Both the position numbers and the translations under genes were made by a program. Under the pieces are notes generated by a model that was not told where the DNA came from, made no database searches, and saw nothing but the letters and a program-made list of their open reading frames with translations. A DNA stretch of 64,000 nt from Acidobacteriota bacterium (lineage in GTDB: Bacteria > Acidobacteriota > Thermoanaerobaculia > UBA5066). Every line of letters begins with the position of its first letter. The first letter of the stretch is position 1. The stretch is from assembly GCA_029781975.1 (NCBI GenBank), contig JAKOVQ010000019.1:1-64000 (forward strand), read 5' to 3'. This document shows, in pieces, positions 8,228 through 16,200 of the stretch.

Positions 8228-11200
8228 TCACTTCTTCGGGTAGGCCGGCTGCGGCGCGAAGGTGAAGGGCTTCTCGGCGATCTCCTTCTTCAGGACCTCG
8301 ATCGCCTTCTCGAGCTGCAGGTCCCTCCCCGCGGAGGCCGAGGCCGGGTCGTTGTCGACGAGGATGTCCGGGTCGGCGCCGTGGTTCTCGACGAGCCACT
8401 TCCCCTCGCGCCCCCAGAAGGCGTTGTTCGACTGCTGGACCGTCCCGCCGTCGACGGTCCTCTGGCCGTTGACGATCCCGACGAGCCCGCCCCACGACGG
8501 GACGCCGATGACGGTCCCGAGCTTGCGGTCCTTGAAGTGCTCGACGAACGCCTCGCCGTCCGAGCCGTTGTACTCGTTCGTCAGGACCGCCAGGTGCGCC
8601 GCGGAGGCGCCGGGCGGGTAGGGGAACGGCGTCATCTGCTTGAGGACGTTGAACGCCGACAGCTTCCGCTCGAGCTTGTCGATGACGAAGTACTCGGTCC
8701 AGCCGCCGCCGTTCCCCCTCACGTCGACGACGATCCCCTTCCGGTCGTGGAAGGCGCGCCAGAAGCGGTCGAACTGGGCGACGTTCTCGGCTCCCATCGC
8801 GGTCAGGTGGAGGTAGCCGATCTGGCCGCCGCTCGCCTTGTCCACCGCGGCGACGTTCCCGGCGACCCAGCGGTCGTAGCGGAGGGCCCGGTCGCTCCTC
8901 ACGGGCGTGACGTCGTACGTCCGCGGGGCCGAGCCGTCGGCCTTGGCGGAGACGGTGAGGCGGACCGTCTGCCCCTTCACCACCTGGAGGTGGCGATACG
9001 GGTTGTCGGGCGCCTTCACCTCCTCGCCGTCGATCGCGATCAGGTAGTCCCCCTCCTTCACGTCGACGTCGGGGCGGGCGAGCGGGGCCGTCAGCTCGCC
9101 GGTGTAGCCGGAGGGGCGGAAGACGGCCGCGAAGCGGTACCGGCCGCTCGCGTCGGCCGCCAGGTCGGCGCCGAGGAGGCCGGTGTAGGCCAGCTCCTCC
9201 GGGGGCTTCTCCGGCCCCGGGTCGCCGCCGCCGACGTACGTGTGCGAGACGCAGAGCTCGCCCACCATCTGCGACAGGAGCCAGTTGAGCTGGCCGCGCG
9301 ACGACAGCGACGGGACCATCTCGCGGTAGGCCGCGCCGATCGCCTTCCAGTCGCGCCCGTGCATCGCCGGGTCGTAGAAGAAGTCGCGGTACCAGCGCCA
9401 GGCGTCGTCGAAGACCTGCGCCCACTCGTCGGCGGGGACGACGGAGAGGGTCATCCGGGAGAGGTCGAGCTTCTCGCCGGCCGACTTCGTCGAGAAGAGC
9501 TTCTCGAGCGGCGTGACGGTGTACGTCTCCCCCTTCCGGATCACCACTTGCTCGCCGTTCGGCGAGAGGCGCCAGTCGGCGATCTTCCCGTCGAGCGCCG
9601 CCTCCTTCCGCGAGGCGACGTCGAAGAGGCGGAGCGACCAGTCGTCCTTCAGGGTGGGGTTCCAGACCTGCTCGATCTCGTCCTCGCCCCAGCCGTTCTC
9701 GGCCGCGGCCCAGGTGACGATCCCCTTCCCGGCCTTCAGGCGGAAGTAGTTCCCCGGCTTGACGGGGAGCGGGAAGACGCGCGAGGCGATCCCGTCGAGG
9801 TCGACGGTGACGTCGGGGAGGGACGGCGAAGCGGCGGCCTTCGGGGCTCCCTTTCCGCCTTTCACCGCTGTCGCGGCTGCCGCCTTCGCTCCCCGTGCCG
9901 GCTCACCCGCCTCGCCCGCCATCTTCCCCGACGGGGACGCCTCGTCCTTCGGGAGCTTCTCGAACGGCGGCGGCAGGCCCGCCTTCAGCTGGACGGCCAT
10001 CGGCTGGACCGGGTCGGGGACGATGGCGTCGTCCTCGAACGGGTCGATCCGCGCGGTGAAGTTCCGGTACGAGAGGAAGTAGAGGAGGTCCCCCTTCGCG
10101 TCGAACGACGGGTTGAGCGAGTCGTAGAAGCCGTCGGTGACGGGCGTCGCCTTGCCGTTCGCCAGCGAGTAGAGCCAGATCCGCGCGTTCCGGTTCGGCT
10201 CCACCTGGGAGTAGGCCACCCACTTCCCGTCCGGCGACCAGGCGTAGTCGCTCATCTCCCAGGAGAACTCGTCGTTCTTAAGCTGGCGCGACGTGGCGAT
10301 CCTGGTCAGCTTCTTCGTGGCGACGTCGAGGACGAAGAGCGAGAGGTCTTTGTCACCGAAGAGGAGCTTCGTCCCGTCCGGGGACCACTCGAGGCGGTAG
10401 ACGGTCCTGTCGAGCGTCGTCGTCAGCTGCTCCCACGGCTTCCCGCCCGCGACGTCGGTCCGGTAGATCTGGTACTCGCCGCTCCTGTCGGAGAGGAAGG
10501 CGACCTGCTTGCCGTCGGGGGAGAACGCCGGGAAGCGCTCGCGGCTCCTCGTCGTCCGGGTCAGGTCGCGCGTGGGGAGGACGTCGTCGGCCGGGACGAC
10601 GAAGACGTCGCCGCGCGCCTCGAAGGCGGCCCGCTTCCCGTCGCTCGCCACCGCCATCGACTGGATCCACTTCGTCGCGTTCACCGTCCGGGGCGCCAGC
10701 TCCCACCGGTCGCTCGGGACGTCGACGTCCACCTTCCGGACCTGTCCCGTCGCCACGTCCATCGCGTAGAGCCACCCCGCCCTTACGAAGACGAGGCTCT
10801 TCCCGTCGGTCGAGGGCATCTGGACGTCGAAGTCGCCGAACTCCGTCACCGGGGTGACGGCCTTCGTGGCGAAGGAGTAGCGGTAGAGGTTCGAGATCCC
10901 CTTCGGCCCGCGGTCGGAGACGAAGAGCATCGAGTCGCCGACCCACATCGGGTAGGCGTTCTTGCCGACGTAGTCGGTCAGGAGCTGGAACGTGTCGGCT
11001 TTGAAGTCGTGGAGCCAGATGTCCTGGTACTGGCCCCCCTTGTACCTCTTCCAGTAGTACTCCTCGTTCCCGCGGCGGTTGTAGACCATCTTCGTCCCGT
11101 CGGGCGAGAAGGAGCAGAGGACGCCGCGCTCGACGGGGAGGCGCTCGGGGAGCTCTCCCTCGGGGGAGACGGTGTAGAGCTTCACGATGGGGCGGAAGGT

Positions 11201-11629
11201 GTTCTCGCGCCCGGAGCGAAAGACGACCTTCTTGCCGTCCGGCGTCCAGGCGACGGGCATCGACCCGTCGCCGAACCAGGTGAGCCGCTTCGGCGGCCCC
11301 CCGGCGGCCGGCATCAGGTAGACGTCGGGGGCGCCGTCGTACGAGGCACGGAAGGCGATCCACTTCCCGTCGGGCGAGAGGCGCGGGCTGTCCTCGGTCC
11401 CCGGGTGCGTCGTCAGCCGGACGGCGACGCCTCCCGCGAGCGGGACGCGGAAGAGGTCTCCCTCGTAGCTGAAGACGACGGTCTCGCCGCGGACCTCGGG
11501 GTAGGTGAGGAACCGGGCGGGGGCCGCGGGGGCCGGACCCGCGGCGAGGGCCGCCGCCGCGAGGGCGAGGAGGGCCAGGACGGGGCGGGAGGACGGGGCG
11601 GGGAAGGGGGAGCGGCGGGTCTCTCTCAT
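8228..11629 (-). CDS. Exported tricorn-like S41 peptidase
   Basis: A 1133-residue protein with a signal peptide (about residues 1-40, hydrophobic 'PVLALLALAAAALAAGPAPA'). Residues 40-680 form WD40-like (PD40) beta-propellers, visible as repeats such as 'LSPDGKWIAFRASYDGAPDV', 'FSPDGTKMVYNRRGN' and 'WSPDGKWVAYSQVEPN'. A tricorn C1/PDZ and S41 core follows. The catalytic His is probably in 'CVSHTYVGGGD' (about 796) and the nucleophilic Ser in 'EYNGSDGEAFVEHF' (about 1023), with 'VVDVRGNGGGWTEYFV' and 'VENHGADPDILVDNDP' nearby. Tricorn proteases degrade oligopeptides; in Gram-negative bacteria this group is periplasmic. The ATG at 11629 gives the signal peptide, and the in-frame upstream extension has no protein-like character. 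Confidence 0.9.
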   Translation of the reverse strand: MRETRRSPFPAPSSRPVLALLALAAAALAAGPAPAAPARFLTYPEVRGETVVFSYEGDLFRVPLAGGVAVRLTTHPGTEDSPRLSPDGKWIAFRASYDGAPDVYLMPAAGGPPKRLTWFGDGSMPVAWTPDGKKVVFRSGRENTFRPIVKLYTVSPEGELPERLPVERGVLCSFSPDGTKMVYNRRGNEEYYWKRYKGGQYQDIWLHDFKADTFQLLTDYVGKNAYPMWVGDSMLFVSDRGPKGISNLYRYSFATKAVTPVTEFGDFDVQMPSTDGKSLVFVRAGWLYAMDVATGQVRKVDVDVPSDRWELAPRTVNATKWIQSMAVASDGKRAAFEARGDVFVVPADDVLPTRDLTRTTRSRERFPAFSPDGKQVAFLSDRSGEYQIYRTDVAGGKPWEQLTTTLDRTVYRLEWSPDGTKLLFGDKDLSLFVLDVATKKLTRIATSRQLKNDEFSWEMSDYAWSPDGKWVAYSQVEPNRNARIWLYSLANGKATPVTDGFYDSLNPSFDAKGDLLYFLSYRNFTARIDPFEDDAIVPDPVQPMAVQLKAGLPPPFEKLPKDEASPSGKMAGEAGEPARGAKAAAATAVKGGKGAPKAAASPSLPDVTVDLDGIASRVFPLPVKPGNYFRLKAGKGIVTWAAAENGWGEDEIEQVWNPTLKDDWSLRLFDVASRKEAALDGKIADWRLSPNGEQVVIRKGETYTVTPLEKLFSTKSAGEKLDLSRMTLSVVPADEWAQVFDDAWRWYRDFFYDPAMHGRDWKAIGAAYREMVPSLSSRGQLNWLLSQMVGELCVSHTYVGGGDPGPEKPPEELAYTGLLGADLAADASGRYRFAAVFRPSGYTGELTAPLARPDVDVKEGDYLIAIDGEEVKAPDNPYRHLQVVKGQTVRLTVSAKADGSAPRTYDVTPVRSDRALRYDRWVAGNVAAVDKASGGQIGYLHLTAMGAENVAQFDRFWRAFHDRKGIVVDVRGNGGGWTEYFVIDKLERKLSAFNVLKQMTPFPYPPGASAAHLAVLTNEYNGSDGEAFVEHFKDRKLGTVIGVPSWGGLVGIVNGQRTVDGGTVQQSNNAFWGREGKWLVENHGADPDILVDNDPASASAGRDLQLEKAIEVLKKEIAEKPFTFAPQPAYPKK

Positions 11630-11826
11630 CTCATTCGGTCCGACCGGGGACGATACTCCCGGCCGCCGGGAACGAGGCGAGGCGACGCGTTCCGACGGAA
11701 GGGTGACGCCCCTCACGCCGCGGGGACGAAAGACGCATGACCATGCGCTGGGCGGGGCGAGCGCCGGAGCCCAGATTGGGGGCTCCGGCAAGCCCGCCCG
11801 ACGGGCTCCCGGGGAGGCAGGCACCC

Positions 11827-12243
11827 GTGACCCCCACCCAGAAGACCCTCGTCCAGGAATCGTTCGCAAAGGTCCTCCCGATCGCCGACCTCGCGGCGGA
11901 GCTCTTCTACGGAAGGCTCTTCGAGCTGGAGCCGTCGGTGAGGCCCCTCTTCCGCGGGAGCCTGCGCGAGCAGGGGCGCAAGCTGATGACGATGCTCCAC
12001 GTCGCGGTCGCAGGGCTCGACCACCCCGAGCAGCTCCTTCCCGCGGTCGCCGACATGGGCCGGCGCCACGTCGCCTACGGCGTGAAGGAGAGCCACTACG
12101 ACGTCGTCGGCGAGGCGCTCCTCTGGACCCTCGAGCAGGGGCTGGGGGAGGCGTTCACCGGCGAGACGCGCGAGGCGTGGGCGGCGGTCTACGAGGTCCT
12201 CGCGGAGACGATGAAGGACGCCGCGGCGGAGAGGGCGGCCTGA
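11827..12243 (+). CDS. Single-domain globin (bacterial haemoglobin, Vgb-like)
   Basis: A 138-residue protein matching the globin domain of flavohaemoglobins. The N-terminal A helix is 'TPTQKTLVQESFAKVLP', followed by 'AAELFYGRLFELEPSVRPLF'. The E-F region has 'LHVAVAGLDHPEQLLPAVAD', and the proximal haem His lies in 'MGRRHVAYGVKESHYDVVGE'. No reductase domain follows, so it is a stand-alone oxygen- or NO-binding globin. The GTG at 11827 is chosen because a GGGGAGG ribosome-binding site precedes it; an upstream in-frame ATG at 11737 would add a proline/alanine-rich tail foreign to the family. It is divergent from the S41 peptidase. Confidence 0.85.
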   Translation: MTPTQKTLVQESFAKVLPIADLAAELFYGRLFELEPSVRPLFRGSLREQGRKLMTMLHVAVAGLDHPEQLLPAVADMGRRHVAYGVKESHYDVVGEALLWTLEQGLGEAFTGETREAWAAVYEVLAETMKDAAAERAA

Positions 12244-12251
12244 CGGATTGG

Positions 12252-12281
12252 GGGGCCCGGAGCTCGAACCCTCCGGGCCCC
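12252..12281 (+). terminator. 11-bp stem after the globin gene
   Basis: GGGGCCCGGAG (12252-12262) pairs with 12271-12281 across an 8-base loop, starting 9 bases past the globin stop. There is no T-run, so strength is uncertain. Confidence 0.5.
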
Positions 12282-12347
12282 GGCCGGGTTCCACCGGGCG
12301 GGTGCGATCGCCGATAATCCCTCCTCGCGAGAGAACGAGGAGACACC

Positions 12348-12980
12348 GTGACAGCGATCGACTTCACCGGGAATTACCAGGACCTCTCCACCGAGAAGGG
12401 TTACCAGTTCAAGTTCTACTGCGAGAAGTGCGGCAACGGCTACCTCTCGAGCTTCAAGCCGTCCGCGCTCGGCATGGCCACCTCGGCCGCCCAGGTCGCC
12501 TCGTCGATCTTCGGCGGGATCTTCGGCCGGGCCGCCAGCGGGGCCTACGAGGTCCAGCGCGCCGTCGGGGGGAAGGCCCACGACGAGGCCCTCCGGGAGG
12601 CGGTGACGGAGATCCGCCCCAAGTTCAAGCAGTGCACCCGCTGCGGGCAGTGGATCTGCGAGCCGATCTGCTTCAACAAGAAGGCGGGGCTCTGCGAGTC
12701 GTGCGCCCCCGACCTCGACGAGGAGATGGCCGCCGCGCAGGCCGAGGCCGCCCGCGAGCAGGTGCACCAGAAGGCGCGCGAGGTCGACTGGACGAAGCAG
12801 CGCGACGTCGCGACCGTCTCGGGGGCGATCTGCCCGGCGTGCGGCGCCAAGACCCAGGGGGGGAAGTTCTGCGGCGAGTGCGGGGCGTCGCTCCAGGCGA
12901 GGAAGAAGTGCGCCACCTGCGGGACGGAGGCCGACGGCAACCCGAAGTTCTGCCCCGAGTGCGGCGGGAAGATGGTCTGA
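12348..12980 (+). CDS. Zinc-ribbon protein
   Basis: A 210-residue cytoplasmic protein with four pairs of CxxC zinc knuckles: 'YCEKCGNGYLSSF' (about 25), 'CTRCGQW' to 'LCESC' (about 95-120), 'ICPACGAKTQGGKFCGECG' (about 165) and 'CATCGTEADGNPKFCPECGG' at the C terminus. A glycine/alanine-rich segment near 50-65 ('SSIFGGIFGRAASGAYEVQR') and a charged helical stretch separate the ribbons. GTG start at 12348 with GAGGAG just upstream. The function is unknown; similar double-ribbon proteins are often adaptors. It is followed 16 bases later by a partner gene on the same strand, so the two probably form an operon. Confidence 0.75.
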   Translation: MTAIDFTGNYQDLSTEKGYQFKFYCEKCGNGYLSSFKPSALGMATSAAQVASSIFGGIFGRAASGAYEVQRAVGGKAHDEALREAVTEIRPKFKQCTRCGQWICEPICFNKKAGLCESCAPDLDEEMAAAQAEAAREQVHQKAREVDWTKQRDVATVSGAICPACGAKTQGGKFCGECGASLQARKKCATCGTEADGNPKFCPECGGKMV

Positions 12981-12996
12981 GGGACCGGGCCTTCCG

Positions 12997-14100
12997 GTGA
13001 GCGGTCGTCCGTCCGCCGAGGAGCGGCGCGCCCCGTGCGCGTGGGAGGCCCGGGGGATCCCGGGGGTCCCCGCCTCGGGCGAGGGGGAGGCGGTCGTCAC
13101 CGACGACGGCCTCTCCGTCGGCCCCGTGGCGGTCGAGCACCTCGACCTCGACGGCCTGGCCGTCGAGGGACGGACGATCGTCCTCACCGTCTGGCCCGAG
13201 GGGGTCCTCCGGATCTCGCAGCTCGCCCGCCGGCACGACACCTTCGTCGCGGCGCTGCGCGGAGCCCGCGACGAGGCGCGCGTAGCAGGGCTCCTCGCCC
13301 ACGGGATCGAGGCCCCGCGGCGCTTCGCCGGGGCGGTCCGGCGGGGGGAGAGGCGGCTCGAGGCGAACCTCCTCCTCTGGCCGACGCACCTGACCGTCGT
13401 CCCCGTCGAGGGGGACCCGTTCCAGCTCCCGCTGGGCGACGTCGGCGCCCTGCGGCTCGACCCGGGGGCGCACGAGGTCGTCGTCCCCACCGGCGACGGG
13501 GCGTGGGCCTTCGGCCAGCTCGCGCGCCTCACCGACGACTTTCACCGTGCCCTCGCCGCGGCCCGCGACGCCGGGCTCGCGCTCCTCGCCGCAGCGACCG
13601 GCTCGACGGCCTTCGCCGACGGGCGGGCGGTGGCGGCCCGCGACCTCCCCGGCTTCGAGAACGTCCTCGCGGCCGTCACCGCGCCCGAGCGGGAGGCGAA
13701 CGCGGCGGCGATCCTCGCCCGGGCGCCGCGGGGCGAGACGCGGCTCGGTCTCGTCACCCTCCTCGACCCCGACTCCGAGGGGCTCGCCGCGAAGGTCCCC
13801 CTCCCGCCGAACGTCGCGGCCTTCCTCCTCGCGCCGCTCGGGGAGCGGGTCGTCCTCGAGCTCCTCTCGGGGCCGAGCGCGGCGACCTACCTCTTCCGCG
13901 GCGGGCTCGATTCCGTCGCGCGCGACCTGATGGCGCTCCACTTCCGCCGGCGCCCTCTCGCGCTGACGGCGGCCGAGGCGGCGGGGCCGGCGGGACGGCC
14001 GTACCGCCTCGCCCTCCGCCGGCTGGAGCCGCTCCGCAGGCTCCGCTCCGCCACCCTCGCCCGCGTGATCCACGACGAGCGCTGGGCCCTCCCCGCCTGA
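12997..14100 (+). CDS. Uncharacterised protein with two PH-like halves
   Basis: A 367-residue protein with no recognised family. The sequence suggests repeated beta-rich units followed by a helix: '[20 protein letters not shown]' then '[20 protein letters not shown]', and again '[20 protein letters not shown]' then '[20 protein letters not shown]'. This pattern resembles tandem PH or GRAM domains. A third region (about 235-340) is again strand-rich and ends in a basic helix. No signal peptide or membrane segment is seen. The GTG start at 12997 lies 16 bases after the zinc-ribbon gene, so joint expression and a shared function are likely. The PH-like reading is inference from secondary-structure pattern only. 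Confidence 0.6.
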   Translation: MSGRPSAEERRAPCAWEARGIPGVPASGEGEAVVTDDGLSVGPVAVEHLDLDGLAVEGRTIVLTVWPEGVLRISQLARRHDTFVAALRGARDEARVAGLLAHGIEAPRRFAGAVRRGERRLEANLLLWPTHLTVVPVEGDPFQLPLGDVGALRLDPGAHEVVVPTGDGAWAFGQLARLTDDFHRALAAARDAGLALLAAATGSTAFADGRAVAARDLPGFENVLAAVTAPEREANAAAILARAPRGETRLGLVTLLDPDSEGLAAKVPLPPNVAAFLLAPLGERVVLELLSGPSAATYLFRGGLDSVARDLMALHFRRRPLALTAAEAAGPAGRPYRLALRRLEPLRRLRSATLARVIHDERWALPA

Positions 14101-14156
14101 ATCGGGCTCCTCGCCCCCGTCGTATCCTCGAAGCACGGCCTCGAGAGGAGGGAGCC

Positions 14157-14813
14157 ATGTGGTTCGACGACAAGAAGCTGAGGCTGCCGCGGCCGGGTGA
14201 CGAGCTGCCGGGCCGCGCCAACCCGATGCCCGTTCCCGCCGCCCACTTCGTCAAGGGGACGCCGCTTCTCCCCCCGTTCCCGGCGAGCCTCGAGCGCGCG
14301 GTCTTCGCGATGGGGTGCTTCTGGGGGGCGGAAAGGAAGTTCTGGCAGACGCCGGGCGTCTACACCACCGCGGCCGGGTACGCCGGCGGGCTGACGCCGA
14401 ACCCGCTCTACAAGGAGGTCTGCTCGGGGAAGACGGGGCACACGGAGGCGGTCCTCGTCGTCTTCGACCCGGCGCAGGTTTCGTACGAGGCGCTCCTGAA
14501 GGTCTTCTGGGAGGGGCACGACCCGACGCAGGGGATGCGGCAGGGGAACGACGTCGGGACGCAGTACCGGTCGGCGATCTACGCGTACGGCCCCGCGCAG
14601 CTCGCGCTCGCGCAGGCGTCGAAGGAGGTCTACCAGAGGGCGCTCCTGGAGGCGGGCGAGGGGATGATCACGACCGAGATCCGCGAGGCCCCCGACTTCT
14701 ACTACGCGGAGGAGAGCCACCAGCAGTACCTCGGCAAGAACCCCGACGGCTACTGCGGTCTGGGGGGGACGAAGATCGCCTGCCCCATCGGGCTGGTGAA
14801 GGTCTCGCGCTAG
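14157..14813 (+). CDS. msrA: Peptide methionine sulfoxide reductase A
   Basis: A 218-residue MsrA that reduces methionine-S-sulfoxide in proteins. The catalytic cysteine is in '[15 protein letters not shown]', followed by the conserved '[20 protein letters not shown]' segment, '[17 protein letters not shown]' and '[20 protein letters not shown]'. Candidate resolving cysteines are in the C-terminal '[15 protein letters not shown]'. No signal peptide is present, so it acts in the cytoplasm. An ideal GGAGGGAG ribosome-binding site precedes the ATG at 14157. The 3' end overlaps the convergent FAD-subunit gene by 4 bases. Confidence 0.95.
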   Translation: MWFDDKKLRLPRPGDELPGRANPMPVPAAHFVKGTPLLPPFPASLERAVFAMGCFWGAERKFWQTPGVYTTAAGYAGGLTPNPLYKEVCSGKTGHTEAVLVVFDPAQVSYEALLKVFWEGHDPTQGMRQGNDVGTQYRSAIYAYGPAQLALAQASKEVYQRALLEAGEGMITTEIREAPDFYYAEESHQQYLGKNPDGYCGLGGTKIACPIGLVKVSR

Positions 14814-15721
14814 GACGGCGCCCGGAGGCTCTCGAAGAAGCGGCGGACCAGGGCGACCGCGACGTGCCGCCGATAGGAGGCCGTCGACCGGACGTCGTCG
14901 ATCGGCGAGATCCCGGCGAGGGTGGCCGCGGCGAGGGCCTCGTCGTCGATCGAGGCGAGCGGCCGGCCGAGGCCGAGCGCGCGGACCTCGGGGAGGAACA
15001 CCACCGTCGGGGCGACCGAGGCCATCCCGAGGCCGAGCCGCGTGAGGCGCGCGCCGGGGCCTTCCGAACGGTCGAGCTCGGCGACCGCCGCGAGCGCCAC
15101 CTTCGAGATCGCCTGCGCCTGCCGCGTCCCGACCTTCCGCCACGCGAAGGGGCTCCCCGGCGCGGGCGGGACGACCTCGACGGCCGCGATCAGCTCGTCG
15201 GGGAGGAGGACGTTCCTCCTGTAGCCCGTGTAGAACGCGGCGATCGGGACGCGGCGCGTCCCGCGGACGCTCGCCAGCTCGAGGACCGCGTCGAGCGCGC
15301 CGAGCGCGGCCACGCCGTCGGCGGCGGGCGAGCCGGTGGCGAGGTTCCCGGCCAGCGTCCCGCGCGCCTGGATCTGGATCGCCCCCACGTCGCGCGCGGC
15401 GGCGGCGAGGAGCGGCAGCCGCGCGGTCACGAGCGGGTCGCGCCTCAGCTCGAGGAACGTCGTCCCGGCGCCGATCCGGATCGCGTCGCCCCGCTCGGCG
15501 ACCCCCCGGAGCTCGGCGAGGCGCGAGACGTCCGCGACGAGGGGGAGGGGCGCGTCCGCCGCCGGGGCCGGGGCGAGGTGCTGCTCGACGATCCAGTCGG
15601 TCCCGCCGGCGAGGAGGACGGTCCGCTCCCCCCGCGCCGCCCGCTCCGCCAGGAGGGCGCAGGCCTCGGCGAGCGAGCGGGGCGCCGCGAAGGGGTGGTC
15701 CGCGAGGGCGTGGAGGCTCAC
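14810..15721 (-). CDS. Molybdenum hydroxylase FAD subunit (CoxM/XdhB type)
   Basis: A 303-residue FAD-binding subunit of a xanthine-oxidase-family enzyme, passing electrons from the iron-sulfur subunit to the acceptor. FAD-binding motifs are '[17 protein letters not shown]' and '[20 protein letters not shown]'; the C-terminal CO_deh_flav_C domain follows from about residue 190 ('[20 protein letters not shown]'). The GTG start at 15721 overlaps the stop of the 2Fe-2S gene (GTGA), indicating translational coupling. It is the last gene of a large-small-medium operon on the minus strand. Confidence 0.85.
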   Translation of the reverse strand: MSLHALADHPFAAPRSLAEACALLAERAARGERTVLLAGGTDWIVEQHLAPAPAADAPLPLVADVSRLAELRGVAERGDAIRIGAGTTFLELRRDPLVTARLPLLAAAARDVGAIQIQARGTLAGNLATGSPAADGVAALGALDAVLELASVRGTRRVPIAAFYTGYRRNVLLPDELIAAVEVVPPAPGSPFAWRKVGTRQAQAISKVALAAVAELDRSEGPGARLTRLGLGMASVAPTVVFLPEVRALGLGRPLASIDDEALAAATLAGISPIDDVRSTASYRRHVAVALVRRFFESLRAPS

Positions 15722-16200
15722 GAGGCTCCCCGGGCCGCCGCGGCGTTCCTCACGGCCGCCGCGCGGACGCCGTCGACGATCTTCTGGTAGCCGGTGCAGC
15801 GGCAGATGTTCCCGGCGAGGGCCTCGCGGACCTCCGCGTCGGTCGGGACCCCGCCCCTCGAGAGGAGCGCGGCCGCCGAGACGAGGACGCCGGGGGTGCA
15901 GATGCCGCACTGGGCACCGCCGTGCGAGACGAGCTCCTCCTGGAGGGCCGAGAGCCGCTCGGCGCTTCCGAGCCCCTCCACCGTGACGACGCTCCGTCCG
16001 GCGCACTGTGCCGCCGCGACGAGGCAGGAGTTCACCGGCGTCCCGTCGAGGAGGACCGTGCAGGCCCCGCACTCCCCCTCGCCGCACCCCTCCTTCGTCC
16101 CGGTCAGGCCGAGCGTCTCGCGGATGACGTCGAGAAGCCGGGCCACGGGAGCGACGTCGACCTCGCGGACCGCGCCGTTGACGGTGAGGACGATCCTCAT
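15718..16200 (-). CDS. Molybdenum hydroxylase 2Fe-2S subunit
   Basis: A 160-residue protein with the two [2Fe-2S] clusters of the xanthine oxidase family. The plant-type ferredoxin cluster is in 'GCGEGECGACTVLLDG' with 'VNSC', and the C-terminal cluster in 'QCGICTPG' and 'NICRCTGYQKIVDG'. It links the molybdenum subunit to the FAD subunit. Its ATG overlaps the stop of the large-subunit gene (ATGA), and its own stop overlaps the start of the FAD gene. No Tat signal is seen, so a cytoplasmic complex is expected. Confidence 0.92.
   Translation of the reverse strand: MRIVLTVNGAVREVDVAPVARLLDVIRETLGLTGTKEGCGEGECGACTVLLDGTPVNSCLVAAAQCAGRSVVTVEGLGSAERLSALQEELVSHGGAQCGICTPGVLVSAAALLSRGGVPTDAEVREALAGNICRCTGYQKIVDGVRAAAVRNAAAARGAS

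Noticed and set aside
12245-12300. A tRNA-like segment suggested by a GTTC/CGAA-type loop
   Set aside because: No acceptor stem or anticodon arm can be formed; the sequence is better read as a simple 11-bp hairpin after the globin gene.
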